In this document: positions 43,643-55,671 of the stretch, in pieces
Position numbering within the stretch: the first letter of the stretch is position 1
How the letters are laid out: every line of letters starts with the position of its first letter
Assembly (NCBI RefSeq): GCF_004379255.2
Contig: NC_056042.1
Span: 14,679,901-14,743,900, forward strand
Direction: 5' to 3'
DNA: 64,000 nt
DNA from: Salvia splendens
Lineage: Eukaryota; Streptophyta; Magnoliopsida; Lamiales; Lamiaceae
The notes under the pieces: generated by a model
The model's input: the letters and a program-made list of their open reading frames with translations, nothing else
Database searches by the model: none
Told to the model about the DNA's origin: nothing
Translations under genes and position numbers: made by a program

Positions 43643-45186
43643 TGTTAGGATTAGTATACTGGAAAGCATGTTTCGAGCGAGTTCGCATGAATAGAATCTT
43701 GCTTGTGTACGGAAAAACTCTACAATCAACTTTTGACCCGATTTAGTATTATTCGAGCATTTCGCACGAATAGAATCAGTAAATTATTACATTGTGTTTG
43801 CTTGTGCATTTATAAGATATTTTATAAACATTTAAATGCATAAGAAGTAAACGAAGCCTAAGTCTTTTGCTTAGTAGACTGGTTGTGGGCGTCGTCCACT
43901 TTAAGGTAACAACAGTCGGTTCTATGCAATGCTTTGCAAAAGAAAAAGAAGAATTTCACAACCTAGATAAGCTTTGGCTACCTATCGTGAAAGGTTGCAA
44001 TGTCAGTCCGATTATTTCTAAGCCTTATTGAAATAAGATGACGTTGGTGTGGTATAGCACTGAATGGATCTAACAGCAACACTGTCTTTATGATATCTAT
44101 TGAAAGACGAGGTCTTGATAAATATCTATTTCATAATCAATGTACGTTAGCATTGAGCATACGATATTGAGTATCTACTACTTTGACTTACCAAAGGTGC
44201 GGGTTTTTCGTCACCCAACGATCCAGGTATATTGGGTAGTAGTGATCATTATCTAGCGGTGCTAGGATTGCTATTATGTTGAATCGTGCGCGAGGTGAGT
44301 CTCGTTTGATAATGTCCTCAAGAGGAGCTTGAACAAGGTTTTATTATTCGGAAACTGGCCAGTTGGAGTTTTATTACTCTATGAATAATAAATAAGTGTT
44401 TCTTGCTAAGTCCACTCTTGGAATTAATAAGATGTTAATTAATTAAGTCCATAGCAGACTTTAATTAATTAATGGATATTTATATCTTAAGCACGGGAAA
44501 TAAATAATAAACAAAATGGAAACCCGAATTACTTGTAATTTTGGATTTGGATGGGGAGTTCAATATTATTTCTGTAGTGGCTGCTCGTAATATTCCAATA
44601 TAAGCTTGTATTAAATTGTGAGTTCAATTTAATTAGTAAAAAGCTAATTGGGGGAGGCCATATCCAAAACCTTCCATAGATACCTGACTGAATATGAACT
44701 ATTATAAATAGGAGAATAAATGAGACAGAAAATATACAATTAATTGTCATGAAAATTTCGCCCTCTCTAATTTTAGAAGGGACGAAAATTTCAAAAAGAT
44801 TTTCTCCTCCGTGAGATTTTCAGCTCCTCCTCCGTGAGAAATTTCTGTCTTCTTTATTCAAGTCCCAGTGTTTCGATAAGATCAGTCTACCCTGATGTCG
44901 GAATAGATTTCGGGACACCTGTTAGAAGATCTGTGGTCTAGTATTGAAGATCATCGTGGAGAAGGCGCGAACAATTGACGATTCTTTGGAGAATCAACGA
45001 GGTAAATTGGCTAACTCCGTAGCAAGCATGGTTTAGGGATTTTTTTGTGCTAAAGCATGTTTGAAATTCAAGTTATGAGCATGATACATGTGATAATTAC
45101 GCGAATAGAATTTGTCTAAATAATCTGCAAAATAGATCCGTATATGTGATCCGTTAGAACGCATGCTTCCGCTGCCAACCCTTTCA
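43643..45186 (+). repeat. 5' LTR of the old Copia element
   Basis: Starts TGTTAGGATTAGTATACTGG. Contains TATA-like CTATTATAAATAGG near 44699, followed by a leader with CTCCTCCGTGAGA repeats. The end at about 45186 is inferred from the primer-binding site. Confidence 0.75.
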
Positions 45187-45188
45187 AT

Positions 45189-45200
45189 TGGTATAAGAGC
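45189..45200 (+). promoter_or_regulatory. Primer-binding site of the old Copia element
   Basis: TGGTATAAGAGCCAGG follows TTTCAAT at the probable LTR end and differs by one base from TGGTATCAGAGC. Confidence 0.7.
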
Positions 45201-45354
45201 CAGGTTTTGGCTCTGATTATTTGGATTTAAATTTCGTGAAATACATGTATGCATGTATTATTTGATTTCGAAGTTTGTTCTTGGTGTTTTGTTTAATTTA
45301 TTTACATGATGAACTCAAGAACTATCAAATCAAAGAACTTGAATTACTCGATCG

Positions 45355-45965
45355 TACGAGTCGTGCGATCCATCGGTGCGAGCACCGAGACGGATCGCAC
45401 CACGCGCAATCGAGGTAGGGATGTCGAACAGTGGGAGCCGGGGAGCCACGATCACTGGGCGACGCGCAGACAAGCGAGGGCTCGCGCGCACCGCCGGCAG
45501 AGACAGCAAGCCACAGACGCACCCGCGTCGAGATCGACGCATGAAGCTGGCGAGGTACGGTGGTTTGTCCGAGAACCACCGAGACACCTGGCACCGAGAG
45601 CTCCAACCCTAGGCGGAAGGACCGAGACGGGCGGTCGGAGCTGGCCGAGAGCAGGCGCGCCTCCGTGCGCACTGCTGGCCGAGAGCTCGCGCCACCCGAC
45701 GGCTTGGATGGCCTAGACGGGCGTCACGACGCTGGCCGAGAGGCGCGTGCCGCCGCGTGCGCTCCTGGCTGAGAAGCATCGACACTCGTTGCAACACGAA
45801 GCCGAGACGGGCGCTCGCCGCTGGCCGAGAGGAGCCGCGCCTACGCGCACGCTCCTGGTCGAGACGCTGGCGACTCCCGACGAGCCGGTGGCCGAGACGC
45901 TGGCACGCCACCTGCGCGCCGGTGGCCGAGACGCCGTGTGCGTCGTATTCCGACGAAGAACTCGT
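45355..45965. other. GC-rich island with repeated CTGGCCGAGA motifs
   Basis: About 600 bp far richer in G and C than both flanks, with at least eight copies of (C/G)TGGCCGAGA(G/C) or close variants between 45636 and 45935, 35-57 bp apart. Open frames occur on both strands by composition. It lies inside the old Copia element between primer-binding site and relic pol. I see no domain. It may be a minisatellite remnant or foreign insert. Confidence 0.6.
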
Positions 45966-46229
45966 CGGATTTTCATCGTTCATCGTTCGTGCAAACCTCG
46001 TACGATGAGATAACGATGAAGGATTATTTTAATGATTATATAATTATTTTATTAAAAGATATCATTAAAATATTATTATTTAATGGAAATAAAATCTTTT
46101 AGCAAGATTTCCCTAGATTCTTGGATTTTATTTTGGAAAATATTCAAGATGAATTTGAAAATAAGATTTGAATATATCTTTTATGGATTTTAATATCAAA
46201 TCACGGATTAATTAGATTCTTTCCTTATT

Positions 46230-46760
46230 CATTGGATTTATATGGATTTTATTCCTAGATGAATCCTAGTTATATTTGGAAAATAATAATCTAAATTTTA
46301 TCTATATCCTATGAATTTATATGGATTTATTCCTAGACAAATCCTAGTTGGATTTAGATAATAATAATATTATTTTATTCTTATCCTATGAATTTAAATG
46401 AATTTATTCATAGATAAATTCTAGATGGATTTGGATAGTGATAATATAATATTTTATTCTTATCTTATAGATTTATATGGATTTGTTCCTAGATAAATCT
46501 TAGATGGATTCGAATAATTATAATATAATATTATCTAATTCTATGAATTTATATGGATTTACTCCAAGAATAAATCCTAGATGGATTAGGATTAATATTA
46601 ATATTAATTTATTTTATCCTATGGATTTGAATAGATTTAAGACAAATCGTAGATGGATTAAAATAAGTATTAATCCATGATTATCCTTATCTTTTGGATT
46701 TATATCCTAGATAGATTAGGATAAAGATAATATATAAGAAAATCCGTATTTAATTGGATT
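46230..46760. repeat. Degenerate AT-rich tandem repeat, about 85-95 bp
   Basis: Five or six imperfect copies of a unit with TATGAATTTATATGGATTTATTCCTAGATAAATCCTAGATGGATT. Adjoining sequence to 47100 keeps shorter related pieces (TCCTAGATGGATT). Inside the old Copia element. Confidence 0.7.
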
Positions 46761-47324
46761 TAGATAAATTAATTTATCAAAGAAATCCTAAGTAATATTT
46801 GATATATTCTAGATGTCTATTCTAAATAGAATTAAGATTTGTATAAATATTGGTTGATTGGATTTTATTTTGTCGTATGGATTATGATGGAATCGTTTCT
46901 ATCTAGTAATATCCTAGAACGATTTAAATAATGATAATCCTATATCAACGTTATCTTGAATTGAAGGATTTGATTTTATCGAATTAAAATCTAGAATGAT
47001 CCTAAATGGATCTAGATAGTAAACACTATCTTGATAAATCCTAAATGAATTTGGATAATAATTAACCAAGATAAAACATAATATTTAATTGATTCTCCCT
47101 TGACTAGATTAAATAATTGTCATTAATTATCCAGTGTGTTTAAATGTCATGCATTAAATGGATTTATCTGTTTATTTGGTGTTTATCTATTTTAAGTGGA
47201 TTATCTGCCTTATATGCTTATGTGATAATTATGCAAAAACCATATAAAATATCTAAGCGATAATTACAACAAGTGCGTTGTATATGGTCTCCATCAATTG
47301 GTTTGCAATTTATGAAGCTTTTTT

Positions 47325-47500
47325 CTAATATTATCGCCATCTGCTCTGTGGGGACAATAATCCTAAGAAATAGCGAGTTCATGAGGGCGGACTTCTCAAA
47401 AATAAATAGTATGCACTAGAATGTGGTTTCCAATATTATCGCCACCTGCTCCGTGGGGACAATAATCCTAAGAAACTGCGAGATTCAGAAGTTCACACAG
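47325..47500. repeat. Tandem duplication, 105-bp period
   Basis: AATATTATCGCCAYCTGCTCYGTGGGGACAATAATCCTAAGAAA occurs at 47327 and 47432. Inside the old Copia element, upstream of its pol relic. Confidence 0.85.
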
Positions 47501-49869
47501 GATTTATGAGATAGCTTGATCTTCTTAGCAGCACATGAGCATTGTTATGGGAGTGTGTTGTAGAAATGAGACTTTGTAATGCTAAATTCGGTGGTCTTGC
47601 TTAGGCAACATTAGGCGGTCATGCCACACTTGTGGTCTCTGGACTATTCGTCGATGATTGTGACCAGTAAAAATGTAAGATTTTAATGCGTATTGACCTC
47701 CTCTGGAGGATATAAATTTTAATTTTACAGTTGCAAGATACATAATCGTTTTGTGGTTATTTGCGATTATGTATTGAGCATAAGTATGTGATAATAAGTT
47801 TATTTGCCAAATCTTCATTATGTCATTCAATATCTTGTCTGCGATCCTTAAAGAAATAAACTCGAATGCCAAAATTATGTAGACTGGAAAAGTAAATGGA
47901 TAAGATTCTCATCGCTAAAACTGGGAGTTAATACTCACTGATTCATGTCCTCCATTTCCTCGGCATAATTCCACGAAGATTGTTCGAGAATGCATTTTGC
48001 ATGTACTTGACAAGTTCTTTAAGGAATACGGTCAAGCTATTTTCTTTTAAGTAGCATGACAAGTCTTGGTTAGTGACGATGAAAGATGGATATCAATAGA
48101 ATCTGTCAAGATGATTCGATTGGAATATCCTAGGGACAGAATCTTTTGAGGAATCTTTTGATCACTCAAATAGTTTTCTGACTCAAGTCATCGTCTAAAG
48201 TAATAAGAAATGACTACAAGAAGGTTTAACTGAAAAGTAGAAAACCCTCAGAATATTAGTTGTTATATTACTTTTAGAGGAAAGTAACATGATAGATGAC
48301 GAATTCATAAAGGTTGCATTTTTCCTAAGTCCTAGTTCATTTGAACAAAAGACTAGATATAAAAATGAGAGAGCCTGAATTGTCATCAAAGTTTGTTTAA
48401 AGCGAGTGGAGATGCTTAGTAAGTTGGATTGACCTCTTTTAGAGAAGGACAATGACTTACATAACAATGCAACTTCTAAGTAAGAGATCTTGATCCAGTT
48501 AGGTTTCTGTTCCAGTGGAAGCTGTTAATGCTCAATTATTGTTTTATGGTTGATGTTTAAGGCATCATAGTATTGAAACAATATAGATGCAACAAGATTG
48601 AGTATTAAACAACACATCAACTTCTTAAACAATGAATGATGAAGTATTTATGGCTTTTAGTCTTAAGGCCAAGAAAATACTTGGTTATTGTTCAAACTGA
48701 TCTAGACTATCAAGATTTTAACAATTTGTTAAATAGCTTGAAAGTCGAGAATGCCTATTCGATGCACTATGAGTTAGAATCATTTGATTCAGAATACTTA
48801 TATAAGTGCAACAAGTCTCAATGGTTTACACCAATGAGGAGACGAGCAAAGCGTTATGATCAGTAGTGGGAGTCTAATCTCCATTAACGAATCCAAGCAT
48901 TCTTTCAAAGAATGGGATAGTTATGTAAGAAGGAATCGAAGTCTTTCTAAGACAAGTTTGATCAAATGATGAGTTGTACTCATGAAAATCTTATCATTGA
49001 TGGGACAAGCGTTAAATATAACAGATACACCTTAAAGAAACTACCATCATCAGTGCCTTCTACAAAACACGAGTTGTGGACTAGAGCGTCTCTAGTCTAG
49101 CACATCTCAAGGTGTAATGTTGTTCCAATGCATGTTGGAAAGGTATCCAAGTAATTGGAGTTGACTACTGATCAGGCATGTTTTAAGGTTTTCCCAAATG
49201 GTGTAAGGTTATAAGTTCTGTAATCTTCAAAGATTGAATTCTTGTATGAAGATCAAGAAAGGAACTAAAAGCCTAACAGTGTGATAACTCTCAGTACAAA
49301 GAGAGATATCGAATTTTCCACGTTACCAAGGACTAATACCATTAGAAGCTTATGCACTAATAAAATCAACTTCAACACCTAAGATTGTTAGAACCATGTC
49401 GTAGTGGGAGCGTTCCTAGGAACATAACAAGTTCTTGGGTCTAGGAGTGTCGCAAGACTCGGTCTTAGATTAACTTGAACATAATCCCTTTAACTACAAT
49501 GTAGAATTGGTTCGTTTGGATATTCATCCTTGGAAATGTGGTAGATTCCAAACTACAATCTTAGGTAGACAACATATTTTACAAGACTTGCAATACTGCC
49601 TACAGGTTGTGTCAGTCAGTGGGAGCTAGTACATTTCAAGTGTAAATGTGGATCTCAAATGGCTAGTCAATGACAATGGGCTATTCCCAAAGAGAAATAT
49701 CATATTCTCGCTGTTGTTGTGCCAAGATTTATTTGATCCTCATGTCTATCAGCACTTACATAATTAGAATGTATGTATCATGATTGTCATGACAACTTTC
49801 TATTAATAAAAGTCTTGTAGAAATCATCTACATGGAACATCCTAATAGGTATGTAATAGAGGGCAAGAA

Positions 49870-50660
49870 ACACATGATTGGAAGCTTATGAAGACCTTTG
49901 TGGTCTTAGGCACGCATCTAAATCAGAGTATGTGTTTTAGCTAGATTGTCAAGTGTTTGGAATTTGACATGTGCCCTTAAATGTGTTGTGAGGACAAGGA
50001 AGTTGAAAGTGCATTAAATATGGTATTATTGGTACTCTACGATGATGAAATCTATAAAAGTTGCAAACAACTAAGATTGGCATCTAGCGTAGGAAACTGG
50101 TTGTCTACCCAGTTTAAGATAAAGGATTTAAGAGAAACTAATTATATTCTAAGCATCTAATTCTTTGAGATTGCTAGAAAGAATGTTGAGATTCTCTTAG
50201 GAATCCCATATCTATACATTGCTTGGAACATTTTAGCATTAGAAATTCCATGAAAAGGTTTTTACCATTCAAGATGGAATTTTCTTGTCTCTAGTCAAGT
50301 GTCGTTTAACACTTAGTGAGAACAAGAATTATGAGACTGGTTCTGCAGATAGATGTCTCATGTATGCTATGATGTGTACTAAGTTTGATATTGGTTGTGC
50401 TTTTGCATAGAAGTATATATCATATTAACCATGGCAAAGGACTTTGATTGAGGTAATGGATATACCATAGTACTTGAGAAAGACTAATCTCTATATTCTA
50501 GTTTACCAGTCATTCATGTAATGTCCTTGGGGTTACACTGACTAAGTCTTATGACTAATCAATGATCGAGTAAGTCATCCTCATTATATGTGTTTACAGT
50601 AGGAGTATACTCCTAGAAGCTTTGATCGTAAGTTTGAGTATGCCTGTGAGTATTTTTACT
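49870..50660 (+). pseudogene. Copia reverse transcriptase relic
   Basis: Translated in shifting frames the segment retains Copia RT landmarks: IVKCLEFDMCP (near 49950), VLLVLYDDE (about 50025) in the place of the catalytic LYVDDILL, NWLSTQFKIKDLRETNYIL (50095-50150), a HEKVFTIQDGIFLS stretch (50250) and CLMYAMMCTKFDIGCAFA (50350-50410), the conserved region between RT and RNase H. The valine of the VDD box is lost and stops are frequent. Gag, protease and integrase could not be picked out in 47.5-49.8 kb, although the sequence there has the look of decayed coding DNA. The element is non-functional. Confidence 0.75.
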
Positions 50661-50954
50661 CTAGCAAAGGCTAACTCAAGGGAACACGAGATCATAAGCT
50701 AAGCAATCACATAGAGAGATGAAATTAATTAAAGATCAAGTACGCAGCAAAGACATAGTGGTGGAAAAGATATTATCAGAGAACAACCAAGCAGATTTTT
50801 CACAGAAATTGCCTTTGTGGCAACATGATTCAAACATGATGTGAAATTAATGGTAGTTCGATATATCTAGCTCCAAGACCTGCTTTGTGTATAAGTGGGA
50901 GAGTTTTTGGCAGTGGGTATACTCGAAAGCATGTTTTGAGTATAAGTGGGAGAT

Positions 50955-52308
50955 TGTTAGGTTTAGTTTACTAGAAAGCATGTTTCAAGCGAGTTCGCAC
51001 GAATAGAATCTTGCTTGTGTACGGAAAAATTATACAATCAATTTTTGACCCGATTTAGTATTATTCGAGCATTTCGCACGAATAGAATCAATAAATTATT
51101 ACATTGTGTTTGCTTGTGCGTTTATAAGATATTTTATAAACATTTAAATGCATAAGAAGTAAACGAAGCCTAAGTCTTTTTCTTAGTAGACTGGTTGTGG
51201 GCGTCGTCCACTTTAAGGTAACTACAGTCGGTTCTATGCAATGCTTTGCAAAAGAAAAAGAAGAATTTCACAACCTAGATAGGCTTTGGCTACCTATCAT
51301 GAAAGGTTGCAATGTCAGTCCGATTATTTCTAAGCCTTATTGAAATAAGATGACGTTGGTGTGGAATAGCACTGAATGGATCTAACAGCAAGACTGTCTT
51401 TATGCTATCTACTGAAAGACGAGGTCTTGATAAATATCTATTTCTTAATCAATGTACGTTAACATTGAGCATACGATATTGAGTATCTACTACTTTGACT
51501 TACCAAAGGTGCGGGTTTTTCGTCACCCAACGATCCAGGTATATTGGGTAGTAGTGATCATTATCTAGCGGTGCTAGGATTGCTATTATGTTGAATGGTG
51601 CGCGAGGTGAGTCTCGTTTGATAATGTCCTCAAGAGGAGCTTGAACAAGGTTTTATTATTCTGAAACTGGCCAGTTGGAGTTTTATTACTCTATGAATAA
51701 TAAATAAGTGTTACTTGCTAAGTCCACTCTTGGAATTAATAAGATGTTAATTAATTAAGTCCATAGCAGACTTTAATTAATTAATGGATATTTATATCTT
51801 AAGCACGGGAAATAAATAATAAACAAAATGGAAACCCGAATTACTTGTAATTTTGGATTTGGATGGGGAGTTCAATATTATTTCTGTAGTGGCTGCTCGT
51901 AATATTCCAATATAAGCTTGTATTAAATTGTGAGTTCAATTTAATTAGTAAAAAGCTAATTGGGGGAGCCCATATCCAAAACCTTCCATAGATCCCTGAC
52001 TGGGCACAATATGAACTATTATAAATAGGAGAATAAAGGAGACATAAGATATATAATTAATTGTCATGAAAATTTCGCCCACTCGAATTTTAGAGGGGAC
52101 GAAAATTTCAAAAAGATTTTATCCTCCGTGAGATTTTCAGCACCTCCTCCGTGAGAAATTTCTGTCTTCTTTATTCAAGTCCTAGTCTTTTGATAAGATC
52201 AGTCCACCTTGATGTCGCAATAGAGTTCGGGACACCAGTCAGAAGATCCGTGGTCTAGTATTGAAGATCATCGTGGAGAAGGCGCGAGCAATCGACGATT
52301 CTTTGGAG
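50955..52308 (+). repeat. 3' LTR of the old Copia element
   Basis: Starts TGTTAGGTTTAGTTTACTAG after AAGTGGGAGAT. A partial duplication of the polypurine tract and LTR start (GTATAAGTGGGAGAG...GAAAGCATGTTTTGAG) lies at 50900-50945. Ends against Tekay gag at 52308. Confidence 0.88.
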
Positions 52309-53145
52309 AAAGGGTTGATTCCCGACACTTCCCTCGGACTGTTCCTCCACATTGTTCTTTCCACTGCTGGGGCGACACTTCGTCTGCGTCTCCACATTGG
52401 TTGCATCTCTGATCCAAAACACATGTTAGAATCATTGTTAGTATTCGTTGTTATCAGAATCATAACTTCCTTGCATTCGTCGCACTCTGACACTATATTG
52501 AGTGCCCTTGTGTGCGGGTTGTTTTATCCGTGCCATTTACGCAAAGACGAAGGTTTTCCAACATATATTTTATCTAGTTATTTGTGATAGATCTAGGTTC
52601 GTCACGCATCACTTAATTTGAGGCCGTCCTAAGACTTCCTATGTTCACATGCTTATTTCGTAGTACTTTCACACATAACACATACTTAGGACTTCATATC
52701 AATCTTGCTCATGTCCCACATAATCATACCATAACAATATCATATTCGCACATACAACACGTGCTTAGATCATATTGCCAATCATGCTCATATTCCACAT
52801 AATCACACTATAACAATATCATATTCACACATAAACACGTGTTTAGGATCATCATGCCAATCATGCTCATGTTCCACATAATGATATCATCACGGTATCA
52901 TATTCACACATAACGTTTATTCACATGCGTACACTTGCCAAAACATCCTCATCATATCATCATCAATTTATACATCGATCTCACATTCTTTCAACAACTT
53001 AAAACATACCTCACTTTCTTTGGTTGGGCGTGATGCTTTGGATGTTGAGCCTTCGTGACACTTCTAGTCTAAAGTTCACTAATCTAGACTTAAGGTAAAA
53101 GAAGACTCTCGACCAGAGCGAAAGAACGAAGCTCTGATACCACTT
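52309..53145 (-). other. Gag N-terminus and leader of the gag-only Tekay element
   Basis: Minus strand 52493-52309 reads as an arginine- and methionine-rich gag start. Further right is non-coding leader up to the primer-binding site at 53142-53131 (TGGTATCAGAGC). Three tandem copies of a 78-bp unit (CACATAACACATACTTAGG, TCATGCTCATGTTCCACATAA, CAATATCATATTC) lie at 52671-52905. Confidence 0.6.
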
Positions 53146-53312
53146 TGTCACGGCCGCACTTACTAAGGATAGTGAAGACAGGGAAAACGTGACGAGGGGG
53201 GACTGAGGAGCGGGGAAGAAATGGGGGACACCATAAAAGTTGACACTTAATGCAAAAATTTGATTAACTTCCAAAAAGGGAAAATACTTTAGTCTACAAA
53301 AACATTTTAGTT
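53146..53312 (-). repeat. Truncated 5' LTR of the gag-only element
   Basis: 167 bp matching 39774-39941 (TGTCACGGC...AACATTTTAGTT). At 53312 the match stops and Tat-type sequence follows, so most of the 5' LTR is lost. Confidence 0.85.
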
Positions 53313-53876
53313 AGCATGTAGATATTACGAGATCTAATGGATGACTTTCCACAGGAGATTCTTTCAGAAAGCGGAAAGCACCGAATCACCTTCGCTCAGC
53401 TGCTTTCTACACGATCGCAAGGTCGCGACGAAAAAAGTTATCAGCCGGACTTTATGACGACGGTTCCAACAAGAATGCTTGTCAAGTAGATATCTCAATG
53501 ATCTCTACTTGTCATTTCGGCATTCCAAATGGAATCCTGCCCGGGAGCTCTCTACCGAAGTGCGTGGGAATGCCAGTCCGCAAACAGCTCAAGAGATGTG
53601 GGACATTGCCGGACCAGTTTTTCTCGTGCGATGAGGCAGACCGATCGAAAACGGTCTTTAGACAGCGCCTTCATCTAGAGAAGACAAAAAGAAGCCCGAT
53701 CACAGCGATCAGAGGCTTCCTCGCCGAACACCTTCCCCACCAAAGAGGGATAGCGGTCATCCGAGGTGATCGAAAAAGAGCAAGTGTGTTCGCAGATTGC
53801 GCTTAAAAGTGCCGAGCAATCAGATCGGCACCATCAAGCATAGCAATCACAGCAGCCGGAGTCAGAGGCAGGCGAA

Positions 53877-54311
53877 ATGACCGAAGTCACACCGGAGCCG
53901 AACTCGATGGTGTACGGCACTGAAGCCGTGATTCCGGTTGAGATCGGCGTACCCAGTCCCCGAACTCTAAATTTCTCCTCAGAAATGAATGGTGACGGAC
54001 TGAGAGCCGAACTAGATCTTGCCAAAGAAAGGAGAGAATTGGCCTGCATAAAAGCAGCCAAGTACAAGGAGCAAGTAGCCCGGTATTATAACCAAAGGGT
54101 GAAAAAGCTGCAATTTCAAGTGGGAGATCTCGTCTTGAGAAACACCGAAGTAAGCCGAGCAGAAAAGCTGGGCAAACTCGAACCCACATGGGAAGGTCCA
54201 TATCGGGTGTCAGAAGTCCTCGGCAAAGGGTCTTACAAATTGACTCACGTGTCAGGAGCACAAGTACCCCGAACATGGTACGTTTCCAACCTCAAAAAGT
54301 TCCATTTGTAA
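53877..54311 (+). pseudogene. Tat-type integrase C-terminal part
   Basis: 144 codons with the hallmark tail of Tat/Ogre/Retand integrases: SMVYGTEAVIPVEIGVPSPR near the start, LRAELDLAKERRELACIKAA in the middle, KYKEQVARYYNQRVKKLQFQ, then GDLVLRN, LGKLEPTWEGPYRVSEVLGK and PRTWYVSNLKKFHL. This is the DNA-binding end of integrase. The catalytic DDE core that should lie upstream is absent: the first ten codons do not fit the family, so a junction lies near 53905. The natural stop is TAA at 54309-54311. Confidence 0.9.
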
Positions 54312-54490
54312 GAGACAGTCCGGTCAGTCAGTCTTGTGTCTAGTTCGGTCCTAAGGCTATGTGCGTTTTTGTCTCTATGTGTTTTTTATTTGTCTAGTGT
54401 GTTTTGTCTGTCTATGTGCGTGTCGTCTCTTACAAATGTTGCTGAGGTATCTTGTTCTTCGAAGGCTGATCCCCTTTTTAGAACATATAT

Positions 54491-54679
54491 AAGCCTACGA
54501 TTGTGAGTCCAAGCTTCTAAAGAGGATACAAGACCACAATTCGGCTTAAGAAACAAGCAGTTCGTCTGAAACGAACTGCAACAATAAGCCAACGATTGTG
54601 AGTCCAAGCTTCTGAAGAAGATACTAGACCACAATTCGGCTTAAAAAACAAGCAGTTCGTCTGAAACGAACTGCAACAA
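54491..54679. repeat. 94-bp tandem duplication with hairpins
   Basis: Two copies of AAGCCTACGATTGTGAGTCC...GAACTGCAACAA. Each contains a perfect stem CAGTTCGT/ACGAACTG with a 5-nt loop. Followed by two copies of a 46-bp unit (AGTCCGATCCANGCGATAAAACTCGCC) to about 54770. Confidence 0.9.
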
Positions 54680-54775
54680 ATGGATAGTCCGATCCACGCG
54701 ATAAAACTCGCCGAATTAGGACAAGGGAAAGTCCGATCCAAGCGATAAAACTCGCCAAATTAGGACACAAGCTTA

Positions 54776-55010
54776 GTCCGGTCAAAGAGCTTATTTCATC
54801 AGACCAAAGACGAGTCCGGTCAAAGATGTTTATTTCATCAGACCAAAGACGAGTCCGGTCAAAGATGTTTATTTCATCAGACCAAAGACGAGTCCGGTCA
54901 AAGATGTTTATTTCATCAGACCAAAGACGAGTCCGGTCAAAGAAGTTTATTTCATAAGACCAAGGACCAAGTCCGGTCAAAGAAGTTTACTTCATAAGAC
55001 CGAGGACAAG
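54776..55010. repeat. 39-bp tandem repeat, about six copies
   Basis: GTCCGGTCAAAGA starts at 54776, 54814, 54853, 54892, 54931 and 54971. The unit is GTCCGGTCAAAGATGTTTATTTCATCAGACCAAAGACGA with few changes. Lies between pol and the antisense ORFs, the hypervariable region of Tat elements. Confidence 0.95.
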
Positions 55011-55142
55011 TACGATGAAATTTTTTCGCTAAGCTGTAAATACAGTGTTAGAAGCGAAAACAAAATTTCATTTTTCAAATCTTGTTCGGCACACAACTCC
55101 GCTACCCTACGAGATGGCGTTACGCTATTACAAAGGACTATT

Positions 55143-55670
55143 CTACTGTCCAGGGTTGCTAAAGTTGAGCCATCTATTCACAAAATCCTCGTGAAGCTGA
55201 GTTCGGGCGTTCCAGGCAGCTGCAGAATAAGCAGGTCGACGAGATGCTCTAATCGACCTGCCACCTCTTCTCTGAGCCCGGGAAGCCCTAGCACCTCGGC
55301 GGCGAAGAGTCTCTTCACGAAGCATTTGCCGATCTTGCTCACTCATAACCACAGCTCCTCTGCGAACTTCAGTCCGTCCTCGACTTGACGTCTCTGGTTG
55401 TCCCTGAGTTCGTTGCTGACTTGGAGTAGGGTTTTGAGCAAGTGAATCAGAGGTTTGAGCTGGAGTACTAGCATCTGTTGGCGGGAAATGCCTGAGGAAT
55501 CTCTCAATTGAGGGACGCCGGGAAAGAACTATGTCGTACCGAGAAGCCCAGCGCCGCAATGATTTCACGACTTGTTGGCAAGCCGAGCTCTCCAGCGCAT
55601 TGTTCCTCCGGAGTACATGATATTCCTCCCACAGTTCGTCAACTCGTTCCTGAACTTCAGAGATGGTCAT
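55143..55670 (-). CDS. Antisense ORF of the Tat element, 175 aa, unknown
   Basis: Minus-strand ORF starting TISEVQERVDELWEEYHV, then a Gln/Ser/Thr-rich middle (TPAQTSDSLAQNPTPSQQ) and an Arg-rich, Ala-rich C-terminal half (RRRGARASRAQRRGGRSIRA). I see no known domain. Its ATG overlaps the stop of the upstream minus-strand frame as ATGA, so the two are either parts of one frameshifted gene or a chance overlap. It lies downstream of the Transposase_28-like gene on the same strand. Confidence 0.4.
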   Translation of the reverse strand: MTISEVQERVDELWEEYHVLRRNNALESSACQQVVKSLRRWASRYDIVLSRRPSIERFLRHFPPTDASTPAQTSDSLAQNPTPSQQRTQGQPETSSRGRTEVRRGAVVMSEQDRQMLREETLRRRGARASRAQRRGGRSIRASRRPAYSAAAWNARTQLHEDFVNRWLNFSNPGQ

Positions 55671-55671
55671 T

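Larger units (their letters stand above)
43643..52308 (+). mobile_element. Old Copia element with long LTRs, degenerate
   Basis: LTR copies at 43643-44994 and 50955-52308 align along about 1.35 kb with scattered substitutions and small indels, roughly 2-3 per 100 bp by eye. The 5' LTR probably continues to about 45186 (TTTCA) before the primer-binding site TGGTATAAGAGC, so the 3' LTR seems to lack its last 190 bp. A polypurine tract AAGTGGGAGAT precedes the 3' LTR. No clear target duplication: left flank GGGGG, right flank AGGGT. It interrupts the minus-strand Tekay gag. Confidence 0.9.
39622..53312 (-). mobile_element. Tekay-type gag-only (TR-GAG-like) element, split by Copia
   Basis: Read on the minus strand: fragment of 5' LTR (53312-53146), primer-binding site (53142-53131), repeat-bearing leader, gag, last codons of pol, polypurine tract, LTR (42561-39774), then a second primer-binding site and leader start up to 39622. 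Protease, RT, RNase H, integrase and most of the chromodomain are absent. The old Copia element at 43643-52308 sits in gag. The leader block near 39622-39773 and 52990-53145 is the same sequence (AACTTAAAACATACCTCACTTTC and onward), confirming one family. Excluding Copia the internal region is only about 1.9 kb. Confidence 0.8.

Noticed and set aside
42659..43648. Plus-strand ORFs of 92-147 codons
   Set aside because: Complement of the Tekay-type gag, whose capsid and zinc-knuckle motifs are on the minus strand.
45306..46013. Arg/Ala-rich ORFs on both strands
   Set aside because: By-products of a GC-rich repeat island inside a decayed Copia element, with no conserved motif.
42562..52500. Copia insertion bounded by a clear target-site duplication
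   Set aside because: Flanks GGGGG and AGGGT do not match, and the 3' LTR seems truncated, so no TSD can be claimed.
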